A stretch of DNA of 64,000 nucleotides, taken from UBA5216 sp043743335. Its GTDB lineage: Bacteria; Pseudomonadota; Gammaproteobacteria; Burkholderiales; SG8-41. The stretch spans positions 10,093 through 74,092 of the forward strand of contig JAYTWR010000081.1 in NCBI GenBank assembly GCA_043743335.1, in the 5' to 3' direction. The position numbers were made by a program, and so were the translations under genes. Under the pieces are notes generated by a model, which saw only the letters and a program-made list of their open reading frames with translations, did no database searches and was not told the DNA's origin. Positions 43,083-52,570 of this stretch are shown here, one piece after another (positions within the stretch are counted from its first letter, which is position 1; every line of letters starts with the position of its first letter).

Positions 43083-43580
43083 TCACACTACAGCACGTTG
43101 CTGTGGCCGAAAGCCGTCCCACAGCAGTAACCCGGCCCCAACGGTGATCGCCGAATCCGCCACATTAAACGCGGGGAAATAGTAGCCCGCGTAATGCACC
43201 TGCACGAAATCTACCACCGCGCCGAATATCACGCGGTCGATCAAGTTGCCCACGGCCCCGCCCAAGATCAGGGCCAGCGCCAGACAAAACAGTTTTTGCT
43301 CCGGGTGCCGGCGCAACAGCCAAACCACCCAAGCCGACGCCACCACGGCCACGCCGATGAAAAAATACCGCTGCCAACCGCCAGCATCGGCAAACATGCT
43401 AAACGCCGCGCCGGCATTGTGCACCCGCACCAGATTAAAGAATGACGTGACATACAAAGTCTCATGCAGCACGAACTTTTGCACAATGAAGAATTTGGTG
43501 ATTTGATCGATCACCACAATCGCCAAGGCCAGCGCAATCCACTGGCGCAGGGTCCACTTGCTCATGTGCCAGTCAGGCAT
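43083..43580 (-). CDS. lspA: Lipoprotein signal peptidase
   Basis: A 165-residue inner-membrane aspartic peptidase with four transmembrane helices that removes signal peptides from prolipoproteins. Catalytic Asp residues are in GNLIDRVIFG and FNVADSAI, and VRVHNAGAAFS is diagnostic. The start at ATG 43580 (MPDWHMSKW) overlaps the ileS stop by 8 bp, with GAGG nine bases upstream; the longer open frame is inside ileS and not credible. The ileS-lspA order is the classic arrangement. Confidence 0.95.
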   Translation of the reverse strand: MPDWHMSKWTLRQWIALALAIVVIDQITKFFIVQKFVLHETLYVTSFFNLVRVHNAGAAFSMFADAGGWQRYFFIGVAVVASAWVVWLLRRHPEQKLFCLALALILGGAVGNLIDRVIFGAVVDFVQVHYAGYYFPAFNVADSAITVGAGLLLWDGFRPQQRAVV

Positions 43581-46509
43581 GTTCGCGCGCCTCACCGGCC
43601 CCAAACAGGTTGCTGTGGCAACGCCCGCAAAGTTGAGGATGATCCGCATGCGCGCCGACATCGGGGCGATAGTGCCAGCAACGTTCGCATTTCGCATGCG
43701 CGCTCGCGCTCACCGCGATGCCCACGCCTGACAAGCCCGCAGAGGCAACGCCACCTGCGCCCGCATGCACGCTGGCTCGCGACGTAATCATCACAAAGCG
43801 CACGTCGTCTTTGAGCGACGCCAGTAGAGCGTGCGCCTCACCGGCGGCATGCAAATCTACTTCACCCGCGAGTGACGAGCCGATCTTGCCCGCCGCGCGC
43901 AGGGTTTCAAGCTCTTTTTGGACATCAGAACGCAACGCCCGCAGCTTCGTCCAGCGCTCGCGCAGAACGCCGGAATCTTTCGGTAAATCAAGTACATACC
44001 ACGTCTGCTCGAATACGCTGGCGTCTGTTTTGTGCAACGTTTCCCACACCTCTTGCGCGGTGAACGAGAGTATCGGTGCCATCAGCCGCGTCAGCGCCTG
44101 CGTGATGTGATACAGCGCGCTCTGCGCGGACCGCCGAGCGCGCCCTTTGGCCGGCGCGGTGTAAAGGCGGTCTTTGAGAATGTCGAGATAGAAGCCGCCC
44201 AAATCCTCAGAGCAAAACGCCTGCAAGCGTTGCGCGACTTGGTGAAACTCATAGTTGCCGTAATAGCCCTGCGCTTGTGGATCGCGCACGCCCGGCTCTG
44301 AGGGCGTTAGCAACGCCTGCATGTCGTGTGTCATTACCCACGCGTAGCGGTCGATTTCCAGCCATTCATCGACCGGCAGCACATCGCGTGCAACATCAAA
44401 ATCCGCCAGATTCGACAGCAAAAACCGCAGCGTATTGCGAATGCGCCGGTACGATTCCACCACGCGCTGCAAAATTTCTTTGGAGATCGACAGCTCGCCG
44501 GAGTAATCCGTCGCCGCCACCCACAGCCGCAGCACATCGGCACCGAGCTCGTCCATCACCTTCTGCGGCGCAATCACATTGCCCTTGGACTTGCTCATTT
44601 TGTGGCCTTGGCCATCCACCACAAAACCGTGCGTGAGCAAACCGCGATACGGCGGACGCCCATCCATCATGCAGCTCACCAACAGCGACGAGTGAAACCA
44701 GCCGCGATGTTGATCCGAGCCTTCTAGATACAAATCGGCAGGATAAGCCGAAGCCTCCGCGTGCGAGCCGCGCAACACCGTAAAGTGCGTGGCACCGGAA
44801 TCAAACCATACGTCGAGCGTGTCTTTGATTTTTTCGTAATGCGCGGCATCGGCACCCAGCAGATCTTCGGGCTGCACTGCCTGCCAGGCCTCGATGCCGC
44901 CTGTTTCGACGCGCTGCGCGATTTGCTCCAGCAGTTCCAGTGTGCGCGGGTGCAGCGTGCCGGTTTCTTTCGAAATGAAAAACGGCATGGGCACGCCCCA
45001 CTGCCGCTGACGCGAGAGCGTCCAGTCCGGCCGGTTGGCGATCATGCCGTGCAAGCGCGCTTGTCCCCACGCGGGATAAAACTGGGTGTTCTCAACGCCG
45101 CGCAGCGCGGTCGCGCGCAATGGCTCGGCGGGCTTGACGCCATTCCAGCCCTGGGTTTCATCCATGCCAGCAAACCATTGCACGGTTGCACGAAAAATAA
45201 TCGGCGTCTTGTGCCGCCAGCAGTGCATATAACTGTGCGCATGGGCGTGCTTGGCGAACAACACGCCTTTTTCTTCGAGATGCGCGACGACTTTAGGGTT
45301 CGCCTTCCAGATCATTTCGCCACCGAAGAGCGGCAGCGTTGATACATATTTGCCGTCGCCCATCACCGGCGTCAGGATGTCTACGTCTTTCATGCCGTTG
45401 CGGCGGCAGGATAAAAAGTCTTCTACACCATACGCTGGCGCGGAATGCACGATGCCGGTGCCGGTGTCGAGTGTGACGTAATCCGCGAGATACACTGGCG
45501 ACTGTCGATCATAGAATGGGTGTTGGAAGCGCACATGATCGAGTACGACGCCCTTCTCAAGTCCGATTACCTTCCATTCACGAATTTTGTATTTTGCAGT
45601 GAGCTCAAGGATTCGGCCATCCAAGAAGCCATCATCCAAATGCACTGGGTCTAGATTCCCGCGAATGTACGCTGGCTTCATCAATATTTCGTTTGCAACA
45701 ATCAGCAAACGATCTTCGGTTTCAACTAACGCATACTCAAAGTCTGGATTGACATTCAGTGCCTGGTTGCCCGGCAGCGTCCACGGTGTTGTGGTCCAGA
45801 TGACGGCAAAACCGGGCTTGTCCGGCAGCGCCGACAAACCAAAAGCCTGGGCGAGTTTCTCCGGTTCAGCAAACGGAAAGCCCACGTCAATCGCCACATC
45901 TTTGCGATCTTCGTACTCGACTTCCGCTTCAGCCAGCGCCGAGCCGCAATCGAAGCACCAGTTCACCGGCTTTAACCCGCGATAGACATAGCCTTTTTCC
46001 AACAGCTTACCCAGCGCGCGAATCTCATTCGCCTCATTAGCATAAGCCATTGTTAAATAAGGATTTTCCCAATCACCTAGAACACCCAGCCGAATGAAAT
46101 CCTGCTTCTGCCGTGCGACCTGTTCCGTGGCGTAAGCACGCGCGTATTTCTGTGTTTCTGCCGTGGGAATGTGCTTGCCGTGCTGTTTTTCGATTTGCAC
46201 TTCAATCGGCATGCCATGGCAATCCCAGCCTGGCACATAGGGCGCGTCAAAGCCCGACAACGATTTCGACTTGACGATAATGTCTTTCAAAATCTTGTTA
46301 ACTGCGTGGCCGATATGAATGTCGCCATTGGCGTAAGGCGGCCCGTCGTGCAGCACAAAACGCGGGCGGCCCACACTCGCCGCACGGATGCGCTCGTAAA
46401 ACTGGCGCTCTTGCCATTGTTTCAACATCAACGGCTCGCGCTTGGCCAAGTCGCCGCGCATAGGGAACAGCGTGTCCGGCAGATTTAATGTGTGCTTGTA
46501 TTCAGTCAT
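43573..46509 (-). CDS. ileS: Isoleucyl-tRNA synthetase
   Basis: A 978-residue class I synthetase. HIGH is at 65-68 (YANGDIHIGHAVNK), KMSKS appears in GQGHKMSKSKGN, and the editing domain has TTPWTLPGNQAL. The C-terminal zinc module is CERCWHYRPDVG with LCGRC. Length and order match bacterial IleS of the eubacterial type. It overlaps lspA by 8 bp. The leader region carries a large palindrome shared with the ribF end, and the start at 46509 has only a weak ribosome site. Confidence 0.97.
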   Translation of the reverse strand: MTEYKHTLNLPDTLFPMRGDLAKREPLMLKQWQERQFYERIRAASVGRPRFVLHDGPPYANGDIHIGHAVNKILKDIIVKSKSLSGFDAPYVPGWDCHGMPIEVQIEKQHGKHIPTAETQKYARAYATEQVARQKQDFIRLGVLGDWENPYLTMAYANEANEIRALGKLLEKGYVYRGLKPVNWCFDCGSALAEAEVEYEDRKDVAIDVGFPFAEPEKLAQAFGLSALPDKPGFAVIWTTTPWTLPGNQALNVNPDFEYALVETEDRLLIVANEILMKPAYIRGNLDPVHLDDGFLDGRILELTAKYKIREWKVIGLEKGVVLDHVRFQHPFYDRQSPVYLADYVTLDTGTGIVHSAPAYGVEDFLSCRRNGMKDVDILTPVMGDGKYVSTLPLFGGEMIWKANPKVVAHLEEKGVLFAKHAHAHSYMHCWRHKTPIIFRATVQWFAGMDETQGWNGVKPAEPLRATALRGVENTQFYPAWGQARLHGMIANRPDWTLSRQRQWGVPMPFFISKETGTLHPRTLELLEQIAQRVETGGIEAWQAVQPEDLLGADAAHYEKIKDTLDVWFDSGATHFTVLRGSHAEASAYPADLYLEGSDQHRGWFHSSLLVSCMMDGRPPYRGLLTHGFVVDGQGHKMSKSKGNVIAPQKVMDELGADVLRLWVAATDYSGELSISKEILQRVVESYRRIRNTLRFLLSNLADFDVARDVLPVDEWLEIDRYAWVMTHDMQALLTPSEPGVRDPQAQGYYGNYEFHQVAQRLQAFCSEDLGGFYLDILKDRLYTAPAKGRARRSAQSALYHITQALTRLMAPILSFTAQEVWETLHKTDASVFEQTWYVLDLPKDSGVLRERWTKLRALRSDVQKELETLRAAGKIGSSLAGEVDLHAAGEAHALLASLKDDVRFVMITSRASVHAGAGGVASAGLSGVGIAVSASAHAKCERCWHYRPDVGAHADHPQLCGRCHSNLFGAGEAREHA

Positions 46510-46553
46510 TTATCAACAATCAAAGCGTCACCAAAGAGGCGCAGAAGTTTTAG

Positions 46554-46625
46554 TAGGATGCCGGTGAGCGCAGCGAACCGCATCGGTCGTAGGCACCGCG
46601 GTTCGCGAACCTCACTGGCATCCTA
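46554..46625. repeat. REP-like palindrome between ribF and ileS
   Basis: Arms of 28 bp (46554-46581 and 46598-46625, TAGGATGCC...GCGAACCGC) pair with 23 matches around a 16-nt loop. It overlaps the ribF stop codon. Possibly a ribF terminator or dispersed repeat. Confidence 0.8.
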
Positions 46626-47555
46626 ACGACCTTTCGCGGCGAAAAATGCTTTGCAGCCCTCGACATCCCGCGCAATCTGCCGTTTCAACGTTTCCAAATC
46701 CACATATTTTTCTTCATCCCGCAGCTTGTGCAGGAAATCCACACGCAATAGGCGACCGTAAATTTCTTGTTTAAAATCAAATAGATACACTTCAAGCACC
46801 GCTGCACCTTGCGACTTCACTGTGGGCCGCACGCCCAAGCTGGCCGCGCCGCGCACCACGCCATCGGCAGCACCATGCACTTCGACCGCAAAAATGCCCG
46901 CCAGCGGCGGACGGTTATGCTTCATCTGCACATTGGCGGTGGGGAAGCCCAACTTGCGTCCCAATTGATCGCCGCGCACCACGCGCCCGCTGATGCTATA
47001 CGCGCGTCCCAGCAGCCGTGACGCGCGCGTGAGCTCACCCGCTGCCAGTGCGTCGCGCACTGCCGTGCTCGACACTCGTATGCCTTCAACCATCACGCTC
47101 GGCAGCGCCTGCACTTCAAAGCCCAGCCGTGACGCCTCTTGCTTCAACATCACGAAATCGCCTGCGCGGCGCGAGCCAAAGCGAAAATCATCGCCTACCT
47201 GCAGCCAGCGCACGCCCAAGCCACGCACCAGCACGCGTTCGATAAAATCCTGCGCGGCGATTTGTGCGAACGCATAATTGAAGCGGCACACATGCGCGTG
47301 GTTCAGCCCGCAGGCATCGAGCAATTCCAGCTTTTCGCGCAGACTGGTCAAACGCGCTGGCGCTTTGTCGGGCGCAAAAAATTCGCGCGGCTGCGGCTCA
47401 AATATCATCACGCAAGCCGGCACGTTCAGCCGCTTGGCCGCGCGTGCGAGCTCATCCAGCATCGCGCGGTGGCCTAAATGGACGCCGTCGAAATTGCCGA
47501 TGGTCAGTGCGAGCGGAGTGTGTGCGGCGGCGGGAATGCCACGGGTGACGCGCAT
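46623..47555 (-). CDS. ribF: Bifunctional riboflavin kinase/FAD synthetase
   Basis: A 310-residue enzyme making FMN and FAD. The N-terminal adenylyltransferase domain has LTIGNFDGVHLGHRAML, and RVLVRGLGVRWLQVGDDFRFG with ISSTAVR-type sequence (VSSTAVRDAL). The C-terminal kinase domain has YSISGRVVRGDQLGRKLGFPTANV and IYGRLLRVDFLHKLRDEEKY. Gene order ribF-ileS-lspA-ispH is typical of betaproteobacteria. A strong palindrome overlaps its stop codon. Confidence 0.95.
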   Translation of the reverse strand: MRVTRGIPAAAHTPLALTIGNFDGVHLGHRAMLDELARAAKRLNVPACVMIFEPQPREFFAPDKAPARLTSLREKLELLDACGLNHAHVCRFNYAFAQIAAQDFIERVLVRGLGVRWLQVGDDFRFGSRRAGDFVMLKQEASRLGFEVQALPSVMVEGIRVSSTAVRDALAAGELTRASRLLGRAYSISGRVVRGDQLGRKLGFPTANVQMKHNRPPLAGIFAVEVHGAADGVVRGAASLGVRPTVKSQGAAVLEVYLFDFKQEIYGRLLRVDFLHKLRDEEKYVDLETLKRQIARDVEGCKAFFAAKGR

Positions 47556-47675
47556 GGCGAAATCAAGCGTAAAAGCTTGAATTATAGCGTGTTTTCACTC
47601 TCAATTCGCTCTCGATTCGCTCGCTAAATGGCACTGGTGATCGATCACTCCGTACTCACCGCGCCTCACCGCGCC

Positions 47676-49214
47676 TCACCGCGCTTCAGCGCGCGAAAAA
47701 TCGCGCACGCGAAAACCCATTAGCCACAAGGCGGCAAAATACACGCCCGCCCCCAACGCCACCACGCCCAGCAACCCAGCGAGCCGCATCATCGCAGACG
47801 CCGCTTGCCAGCGCTGTGGCTCCCCTGCCACGAACCACAGCACCGCTGCCATCACCGACACGGCGACCACGAGCTTGCCGAGAAAGGCGCCCCAACCCGG
47901 CAGCGGCACGTGAATCGCGCGCTTGTGCAGCAGGTAATACAGCACACCTGCGTTGATGCACGAGCCCAGCCCCGTTGCCAGCGCCAGCCCGGCATGCGCG
48001 AGCGGGCCGACAAACGCCAGATTCATCAACTGGGTAATCACCAGCGTGCCCATCGCAACTTTCACCGGCGTGCGGATATCCTGCCGCGCGTAAAACGCCG
48101 GTGCCAGCACCTTCACCAGAATCAGCCCGAGCAAGCCGCCGCTATACGCCAGCAGCGCCGCTCGCGTAGCGAGCGCGTCCGCCGTAGAGAACGCCCCATA
48201 CATGAACAGCGTGGTAATCAGCGGCATGGCCAGCATCGCCAGTCCCACCGCTGCGGGCACGGTCAACAAAAACGTTAGGCGCAGCCCCCAATCAAGCAAG
48301 GCTGAATACTCGACGCTCGATTTATTCGCATAGTGTTTAGACAAACTGGGCAGCAGGATCGTGCCCAGCGCCACACCCAGCATGCCCGCCGGAAACTCCA
48401 TCAGCCGGTCGGCGTAATACAGCCACGACACACTGCCGGTCACCAAAAACGACGCAAATATCACGTTCAGCAACAGGCTGATCTGCCCCACCGACACGCC
48501 GAACAGCGCCGGCACCATTTGCCGTAACACCCGCCGCACGCCTTCATGCCTGAAGTTGATGCGGAAGCGCGGCATCATGCGCAGCCGCAGCAAAAATGGC
48601 ACTTGAAATGCCAGTTGCAACACGCCGCCGGTGAACACCGCCCACGCCAACGCCTTCACTGGCGGGTCAAAATACGGCACAAACCACACGGTAAATACGA
48701 TGAACGACACATTCAGCAGCACCGGCGTGAACGCGGGCACGGCAAAGCGGCCAAACGTATTGAGGATGCCACCCGCGAAGCCCGTGAGCGAAATAAACAG
48801 AATGTACGGAAACGTAATACGCAGCAGATCGACGGTAAGGCTGAATTTATCGGGATTGCCCACAAACCCGGGTGCACTGATGTAAATAATGACCGGCGCG
48901 GCCAGCACGCCCAAGACCGTTACCACAAATAGCGACAGCGCCAGCACGCCCGAAACAAAATCCAGCAAGTCGCGCAACTCATCTGCGCCACGGCGGTTTT
49001 TGTACCCACCCATAATCGGCACAAAAGCCTGCGAAAACGCCCCTTCGGCAAATAGGCGGCGCAGAAAATTGGGGATTTTAAACGCCACCAGAAAGGCATC
49101 AGTGGCCAAACCCGCGCCGAACACGCGCGCGATCATGGCATCGCGCACAAAACCTAAAATGCGCGACAGCAGCGTCATACCGCTGACGGTAGCCAGTGCT
49201 TTGAGCAGATTCAT
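47676..49214 (-). CDS. murJ: Lipid II flippase MurJ
   Basis: A 512-residue integral membrane protein with about 14 helices. The start MNLLKALATVSGMTLLSRILGFVRD is diagnostic, followed by AFKIPNFLRRLFAEGAFSQAFVP. It flips the peptidoglycan precursor across the inner membrane. It is divergent from rpsT, as in many betaproteobacteria. The spacer holds a G-rich tandem repeat directly before its start. At the 3' end the coding sequence closes in a CACCGCGCCT-type tandem repeat (47655-47690). Confidence 0.96.
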   Translation of the reverse strand: MNLLKALATVSGMTLLSRILGFVRDAMIARVFGAGLATDAFLVAFKIPNFLRRLFAEGAFSQAFVPIMGGYKNRRGADELRDLLDFVSGVLALSLFVVTVLGVLAAPVIIYISAPGFVGNPDKFSLTVDLLRITFPYILFISLTGFAGGILNTFGRFAVPAFTPVLLNVSFIVFTVWFVPYFDPPVKALAWAVFTGGVLQLAFQVPFLLRLRMMPRFRINFRHEGVRRVLRQMVPALFGVSVGQISLLLNVIFASFLVTGSVSWLYYADRLMEFPAGMLGVALGTILLPSLSKHYANKSSVEYSALLDWGLRLTFLLTVPAAVGLAMLAMPLITTLFMYGAFSTADALATRAALLAYSGGLLGLILVKVLAPAFYARQDIRTPVKVAMGTLVITQLMNLAFVGPLAHAGLALATGLGSCINAGVLYYLLHKRAIHVPLPGWGAFLGKLVVAVSVMAAVLWFVAGEPQRWQAASAMMRLAGLLGVVALGAGVYFAALWLMGFRVRDFSRAEAR

Positions 49215-49222
49215 GGGGTTAT

Positions 49223-49260
49223 GGGCGTTGCGGGGGTTGCGGGGGTTGCGGGGGTTGCGG
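49223..49260 (+). repeat. 9-bp G-rich tandem repeat, G-quadruplex candidate
   Basis: CGGGGGTTG is repeated three times (49231-49257), with a GGG run before it. The plus strand thus has at least four G-tracts with short TTGC loops. It sits just upstream of the murJ start, on the template strand for murJ. Confidence 0.8.
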
Positions 49261-49427
49261 AAGGCGGCGGGCGGCGGCGGCCATTTGGGGCTTAATCCGG
49301 CCCATGGCGTGGATTGCGCGCAGTTGACGTTCGGCCCTGTAGCGAAGGCGGGCGCGGTAATTCTTGCAAAATCCCTGAAAAATCCGTATCATCGCGCTCT
49401 TTTTCTTCCCGGAAGGGAGTGTAACAG

Positions 49428-49691
49428 ATGGCCAATATTGCATCCGCGCGCAAAGCCGCGCGGCAAAGTGAAAAACGTCGCCAACACAATGCGAGCCTAC
49501 GCTCGAAATTGCGCACGGCGATCAAAGACGTGGTGAAAGCGATTGAGGCTGGCGACAAAACCGCTGCCAAAACCGTGTATCAGCGCGCCACCAGCACCAT
49601 CGATATCATTGCAGACAAAGATATCATTCACAAAAACAAGGCTGCGCGCCACAAAAGCCGCCTGTCCGCCGCCGTCAAGGCAATGGCCTAG
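49428..49691 (+). CDS. rpsT: 30S ribosomal protein S20
   Basis: An 87-residue basic protein starting MANIASARKAARQSEKRR, the S20 hallmark, with RHKSRLSAAVKAM at the end. A GGGAG site precedes the ATG. It binds 16S rRNA early in 30S assembly. It is divergent from murJ; its stop overlaps the convergent DUF3579 gene by four bases. Confidence 0.97.
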   Translation: MANIASARKAARQSEKRRQHNASLRSKLRTAIKDVVKAIEAGDKTAAKTVYQRATSTIDIIADKDIIHKNKAARHKSRLSAAVKAMA

Positions 49692-50023
49692 GCTGCGGTC
49701 TGCGGTTTTTCGGTAGTTTCTGTAGCTTCAGGCTCCGGACGTATTTCCATGCGTCCGGGCCGGAGCTTGAGCTCGTTGTCGCGCGCAAACGACATCAGGA
49801 ACTTGTAGGCTGCGCTATCCAGTGCTTCCAGCTTGCGATCCACTACCACGCACGGCGTGTCGGCGATCACCACAGGCTTGAGGTAAGGCGAATAGCTTAA
49901 TTGCCGGTCTTCGCCGAACACGGACATCATTCCGCACAGCCGGTCAGCCCAGTCACTGGGGCGAAACCTGTCGCCGGTGTAGGTAACACCTTGGATAACA
50001 ATTTCGGCCGCGCCTTCGAACAT
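49688..50023 (-). CDS. DUF3579 protein
   Basis: A 111-residue protein with FRPSDWADRLCGMMS, LSYSPYLKPV and CVVVDRKLEALDSAAYKFLMSFARDNEL, which match the DUF3579 family of betaproteobacteria. In many Burkholderiales genomes this gene sits exactly between rpsT and the arginine genes, as here. No function is established. The C-terminus is Glu/Thr/Pro-rich. It overlaps the rpsT stop tail to tail by four bases. Confidence 0.85.
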   Translation of the reverse strand: MFEGAAEIVIQGVTYTGDRFRPSDWADRLCGMMSVFGEDRQLSYSPYLKPVVIADTPCVVVDRKLEALDSAAYKFLMSFARDNELKLRPGRMEIRPEPEATETTEKPQTAA

Positions 50024-50364
50024 GGGCGGCTCAGCCAGCGCGAAGTAGGCAGAAAACGAGAGAGAAAACCAGCATGTGGCGAGTTTACCAGAGGCATGCC
50101 TGAATCTCCGGCTGGATACAAGATTTCACTTGCGCTGCAACATTCTGACGGTAGAATAACTTCAAGAATCACATCGTAACGGCGGCAACTACAGCCGCTA
50201 CAGTTCACCGACGGCGGCAACTACAGCCGCGCTACTTCACCAACGGCGGCAACTACAGCCGCTTTACTTCACCAACGGCGGCAACTACAGCCGCCGTGTG
50301 TTTTTGAAACAGGCCACGGTAGCAATCCCATGCAGTGGCCCCTTGCTTTTATGGAGGTCCTGCC
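50024..50364. other. Intergenic region upstream of argD
   Basis: 341 bp between the divergent DUF3579 and argD genes. It holds a four-copy 32-bp periodic repeat (50179-50294), then a non-repetitive leader ending in GGAGG before the argD ATG. No credible ORF: the repeat period is not a multiple of three. Confidence 0.6.
50179..50294 (+). repeat. Four hairpin repeats with exact 32-bp period upstream of argD
   Basis: ACGGCGGCAACTACAGCCGC occurs unchanged at 50179, 50211, 50243 and 50275. Each copy can fold (GCGGC / GCCGC around AACTACA). The 12-bp spacers are related to each other (TTCACC core), so the unit is really 32 bp. On the leader transcript of argD this would give four tandem small hairpins. 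Confidence 0.92.
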
Positions 50365-51564
50365 ATGTCACACGTCATGAATACCTACGCCCGGCTGCCG
50401 GTGTCCTTCACACGCGGTGAAGGCGTGTGGCTGTGGGACGCACAAGGCAAGCGCTACCTCGATGCGCTGGCCGGCGTGGCGGTGAACGCCATTGGTCACT
50501 GCCACCCCAAGCTGGTGGCCGCGTTACGTGCGCAAGTGGGCACGCTGATCCACACCTCCAACATTTACCACATTGAGGCACAGGAAAAACTCGCGGATAA
50601 AATCGCCGCGCTGTCCGGCATGGACAAGGTATTTTTCTGCAACTCCGGCGCCGAGGCCAACGAAGCCGCGATCAAACTCGCGCGCTACTACGGCCACAAA
50701 AAAAACATCGACAGCCCCGCTATCGTGGTGCTGGAAAGCTCGTTTCACGGACGCACCCTAGCAACGCTTTCCGCCACCGGCAGCCGCAAAGTGCAGGCCG
50801 GCTTTGAGCCGCTGGTCTCCGGCTTTGTGCGCGTGCCGTTTGATGACCTTGAAGCGGTGCGTAAAGTCGCTGCCTCCAACAAGAACGTGGTCGCCGTGCT
50901 CGCTGAACTGGTCCAGGGCGAAGGCGGCGTTAGCGTATGCAGCCCCGGCTACCTCAAAGGCCTGCGCGAGATCTGCGATGCCAACGGTTGGCTGCTCATG
51001 CTCGACGAAGTACAAACCGGCATCGGCCGCACCGGCACGATGTTTGGCTTTCAGCACTACGGCGTTACGCCCGACGTCATGTCGCTGGCCAAGGGCTTGG
51101 GCGGCGGCGTGCCCATCGGCGCCTGCGTGGCCAAGGGCGAGGCCGCAACACTGTTCTCACCCGGCAGCCACGGCTCCACCTTTGGCGGCAACACGCTCGC
51201 CAGTACTGCGGCGCTCGCCACGCTGGATGTGATGGCGTCTGAAAACGTCTGCCGCAACGCCACCGAAGTCGGCGAACACGTGCGCGCCAGCTTAAGACGC
51301 GCACTGGCCGAAACACCTGGCGTCAAAGACATCCGCGGTCAAGGCATGCTGAATGGCATCGAACTTGATCGCCCCTGCGGCGATCTGGTCAAGGTGGCGC
51401 TCGAGAAAGGGCTGCTGATCAATGTCACCGCCGACAAAGTGGTGCGCCTTGCGCCGCCGCTTATCATGAGCAAGGAAGAGGCTGACATCATGGTCAACGG
51501 CGTTGTGCCCTTGATCCGCGAGTTTCTGCTGAAGCCTGCGCCGGAAGCTGCGGCGAAAACATAA
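50365..51564 (+). CDS. argD: Acetylornithine aminotransferase
   Basis: A 399-residue class III PLP aminotransferase, converting N-acetylglutamate semialdehyde to N-acetylornithine. PLP site residues include NSGAEANEAA (93-102), FHGRT, LDEVQTGIGRTG and Lys243 in SLAKGLGGGVPIG. GSHGSTFGGN and the C-terminal region match ArgD. ATG 50365 follows GGAGG; the frame upstream is leader. argF begins 22 bp downstream, so an arginine operon argD-argF is likely, preceded by the 32-bp hairpin repeats. Confidence 0.93.
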   Translation: MSHVMNTYARLPVSFTRGEGVWLWDAQGKRYLDALAGVAVNAIGHCHPKLVAALRAQVGTLIHTSNIYHIEAQEKLADKIAALSGMDKVFFCNSGAEANEAAIKLARYYGHKKNIDSPAIVVLESSFHGRTLATLSATGSRKVQAGFEPLVSGFVRVPFDDLEAVRKVAASNKNVVAVLAELVQGEGGVSVCSPGYLKGLREICDANGWLLMLDEVQTGIGRTGTMFGFQHYGVTPDVMSLAKGLGGGVPIGACVAKGEAATLFSPGSHGSTFGGNTLASTAALATLDVMASENVCRNATEVGEHVRASLRRALAETPGVKDIRGQGMLNGIELDRPCGDLVKVALEKGLLINVTADKVVRLAPPLIMSKEEADIMVNGVVPLIREFLLKPAPEAAAKT

Positions 51565-51586
51565 CCCAAGCGGGCGGCATGACCTC

Positions 51587-52537
51587 ATGACCACGCAGGT
51601 CAGACACTATTTACAGTTCAACAACTTCTCGCACGCCGAGTACGAGTACGTGTTCGGTCGCGCGCGCTGGATCAAGGAACAGTTCAAGAGCTACAAGCCG
51701 CACATGCCTTTGCACGATCGCACGCTGGCGATGATTTTCGAGAAACACTCGACCCGCACCCGCGTATCGTTCGAAGCTGGCATGCTGCAAATGGGCGGCA
51801 CGGTAATCAATCTCACGTCGCGCGATACCCAGCTCTCGCGCGGCGAGCCGATCGAGGACGTGGCGCGCGTCATCACCCGCATGGTCGATATCGTGATGAT
51901 CCGCACCTATGAGCAAGCCATTATCGAAAAATTCGCTGCACACTCGCGCGTGCCGATTATCAATGGCCTCACCAACGAGTACCACCCTTGCCAGATACTC
52001 GCGGACATCTTCACCTACATCGAACACCGCGGCAGCATCCAAGGCAAAACCGTGGCGTGGATCGGTGACTCCAACAACGTGTGCAACACTTGGCTACAAG
52101 CGGCCGAGGTGTTGGATTTCAACGTGCATGTCTCCACGCCGCCGGGCTATGAAGTTGAAGCCGAACGTGCGGGCCTCTATGGCGATGCGCATTACGAAGA
52201 ATTCGCCGATCCCATGGACGCGGCCAAAGACGCCGATCTCATCACCACCGACGTGTGGACCAGCATGGGGCAAGAGGCCGAGAACGACGAGCGCAAGCGC
52301 GATTTCGCCGACTGGTGCGTCGATGCCGACATGATGCGCGCTGCCAAGAAAGACGCGCTGTTCATGCACTGCCTGCCCGCGCATCGCGGCGAAGAAGTCA
52401 CCGCCGAAGTCATCGACGGCGCGCAAAGCGTGGTGTGGGACGAAGCCGAAAACCGCCTACACGCGCAAAAAGCGCTGCTGGAATTTTTGCTCATGCCGCG
52501 TTTGGAAGAAGCCGATCGGTCGCACAAGCTGTTCTGA
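51587..52537 (+). CDS. argF: Ornithine carbamoyltransferase
   Basis: A 316-residue cytosolic enzyme making citrulline from ornithine and carbamoyl phosphate. The phosphate motif STRTR (55-59), HPCQ in EYHPCQILAD, and the ornithine motif HCLPAHRGEEV are all present. It is 22 bp after argD and 63 bp before argG, giving three arginine biosynthesis steps in a row. An A/T-rich repeat occupies the argF-argG gap. Confidence 0.96.
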   Translation: MTTQVRHYLQFNNFSHAEYEYVFGRARWIKEQFKSYKPHMPLHDRTLAMIFEKHSTRTRVSFEAGMLQMGGTVINLTSRDTQLSRGEPIEDVARVITRMVDIVMIRTYEQAIIEKFAAHSRVPIINGLTNEYHPCQILADIFTYIEHRGSIQGKTVAWIGDSNNVCNTWLQAAEVLDFNVHVSTPPGYEVEAERAGLYGDAHYEEFADPMDAAKDADLITTDVWTSMGQEAENDERKRDFADWCVDADMMRAAKKDALFMHCLPAHRGEEVTAEVIDGAQSVVWDEAENRLHAQKALLEFLLMPRLEEADRSHKLF

Positions 52538-52570
52538 ACGCCCCATCGTTACCTTCTGCAAATATCAACA

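Noticed and set aside
50179..50294. CRISPR array
   Set aside because: Repeats are 20 bp and the spacers only 12 bp and similar to one another; no cas genes are near.
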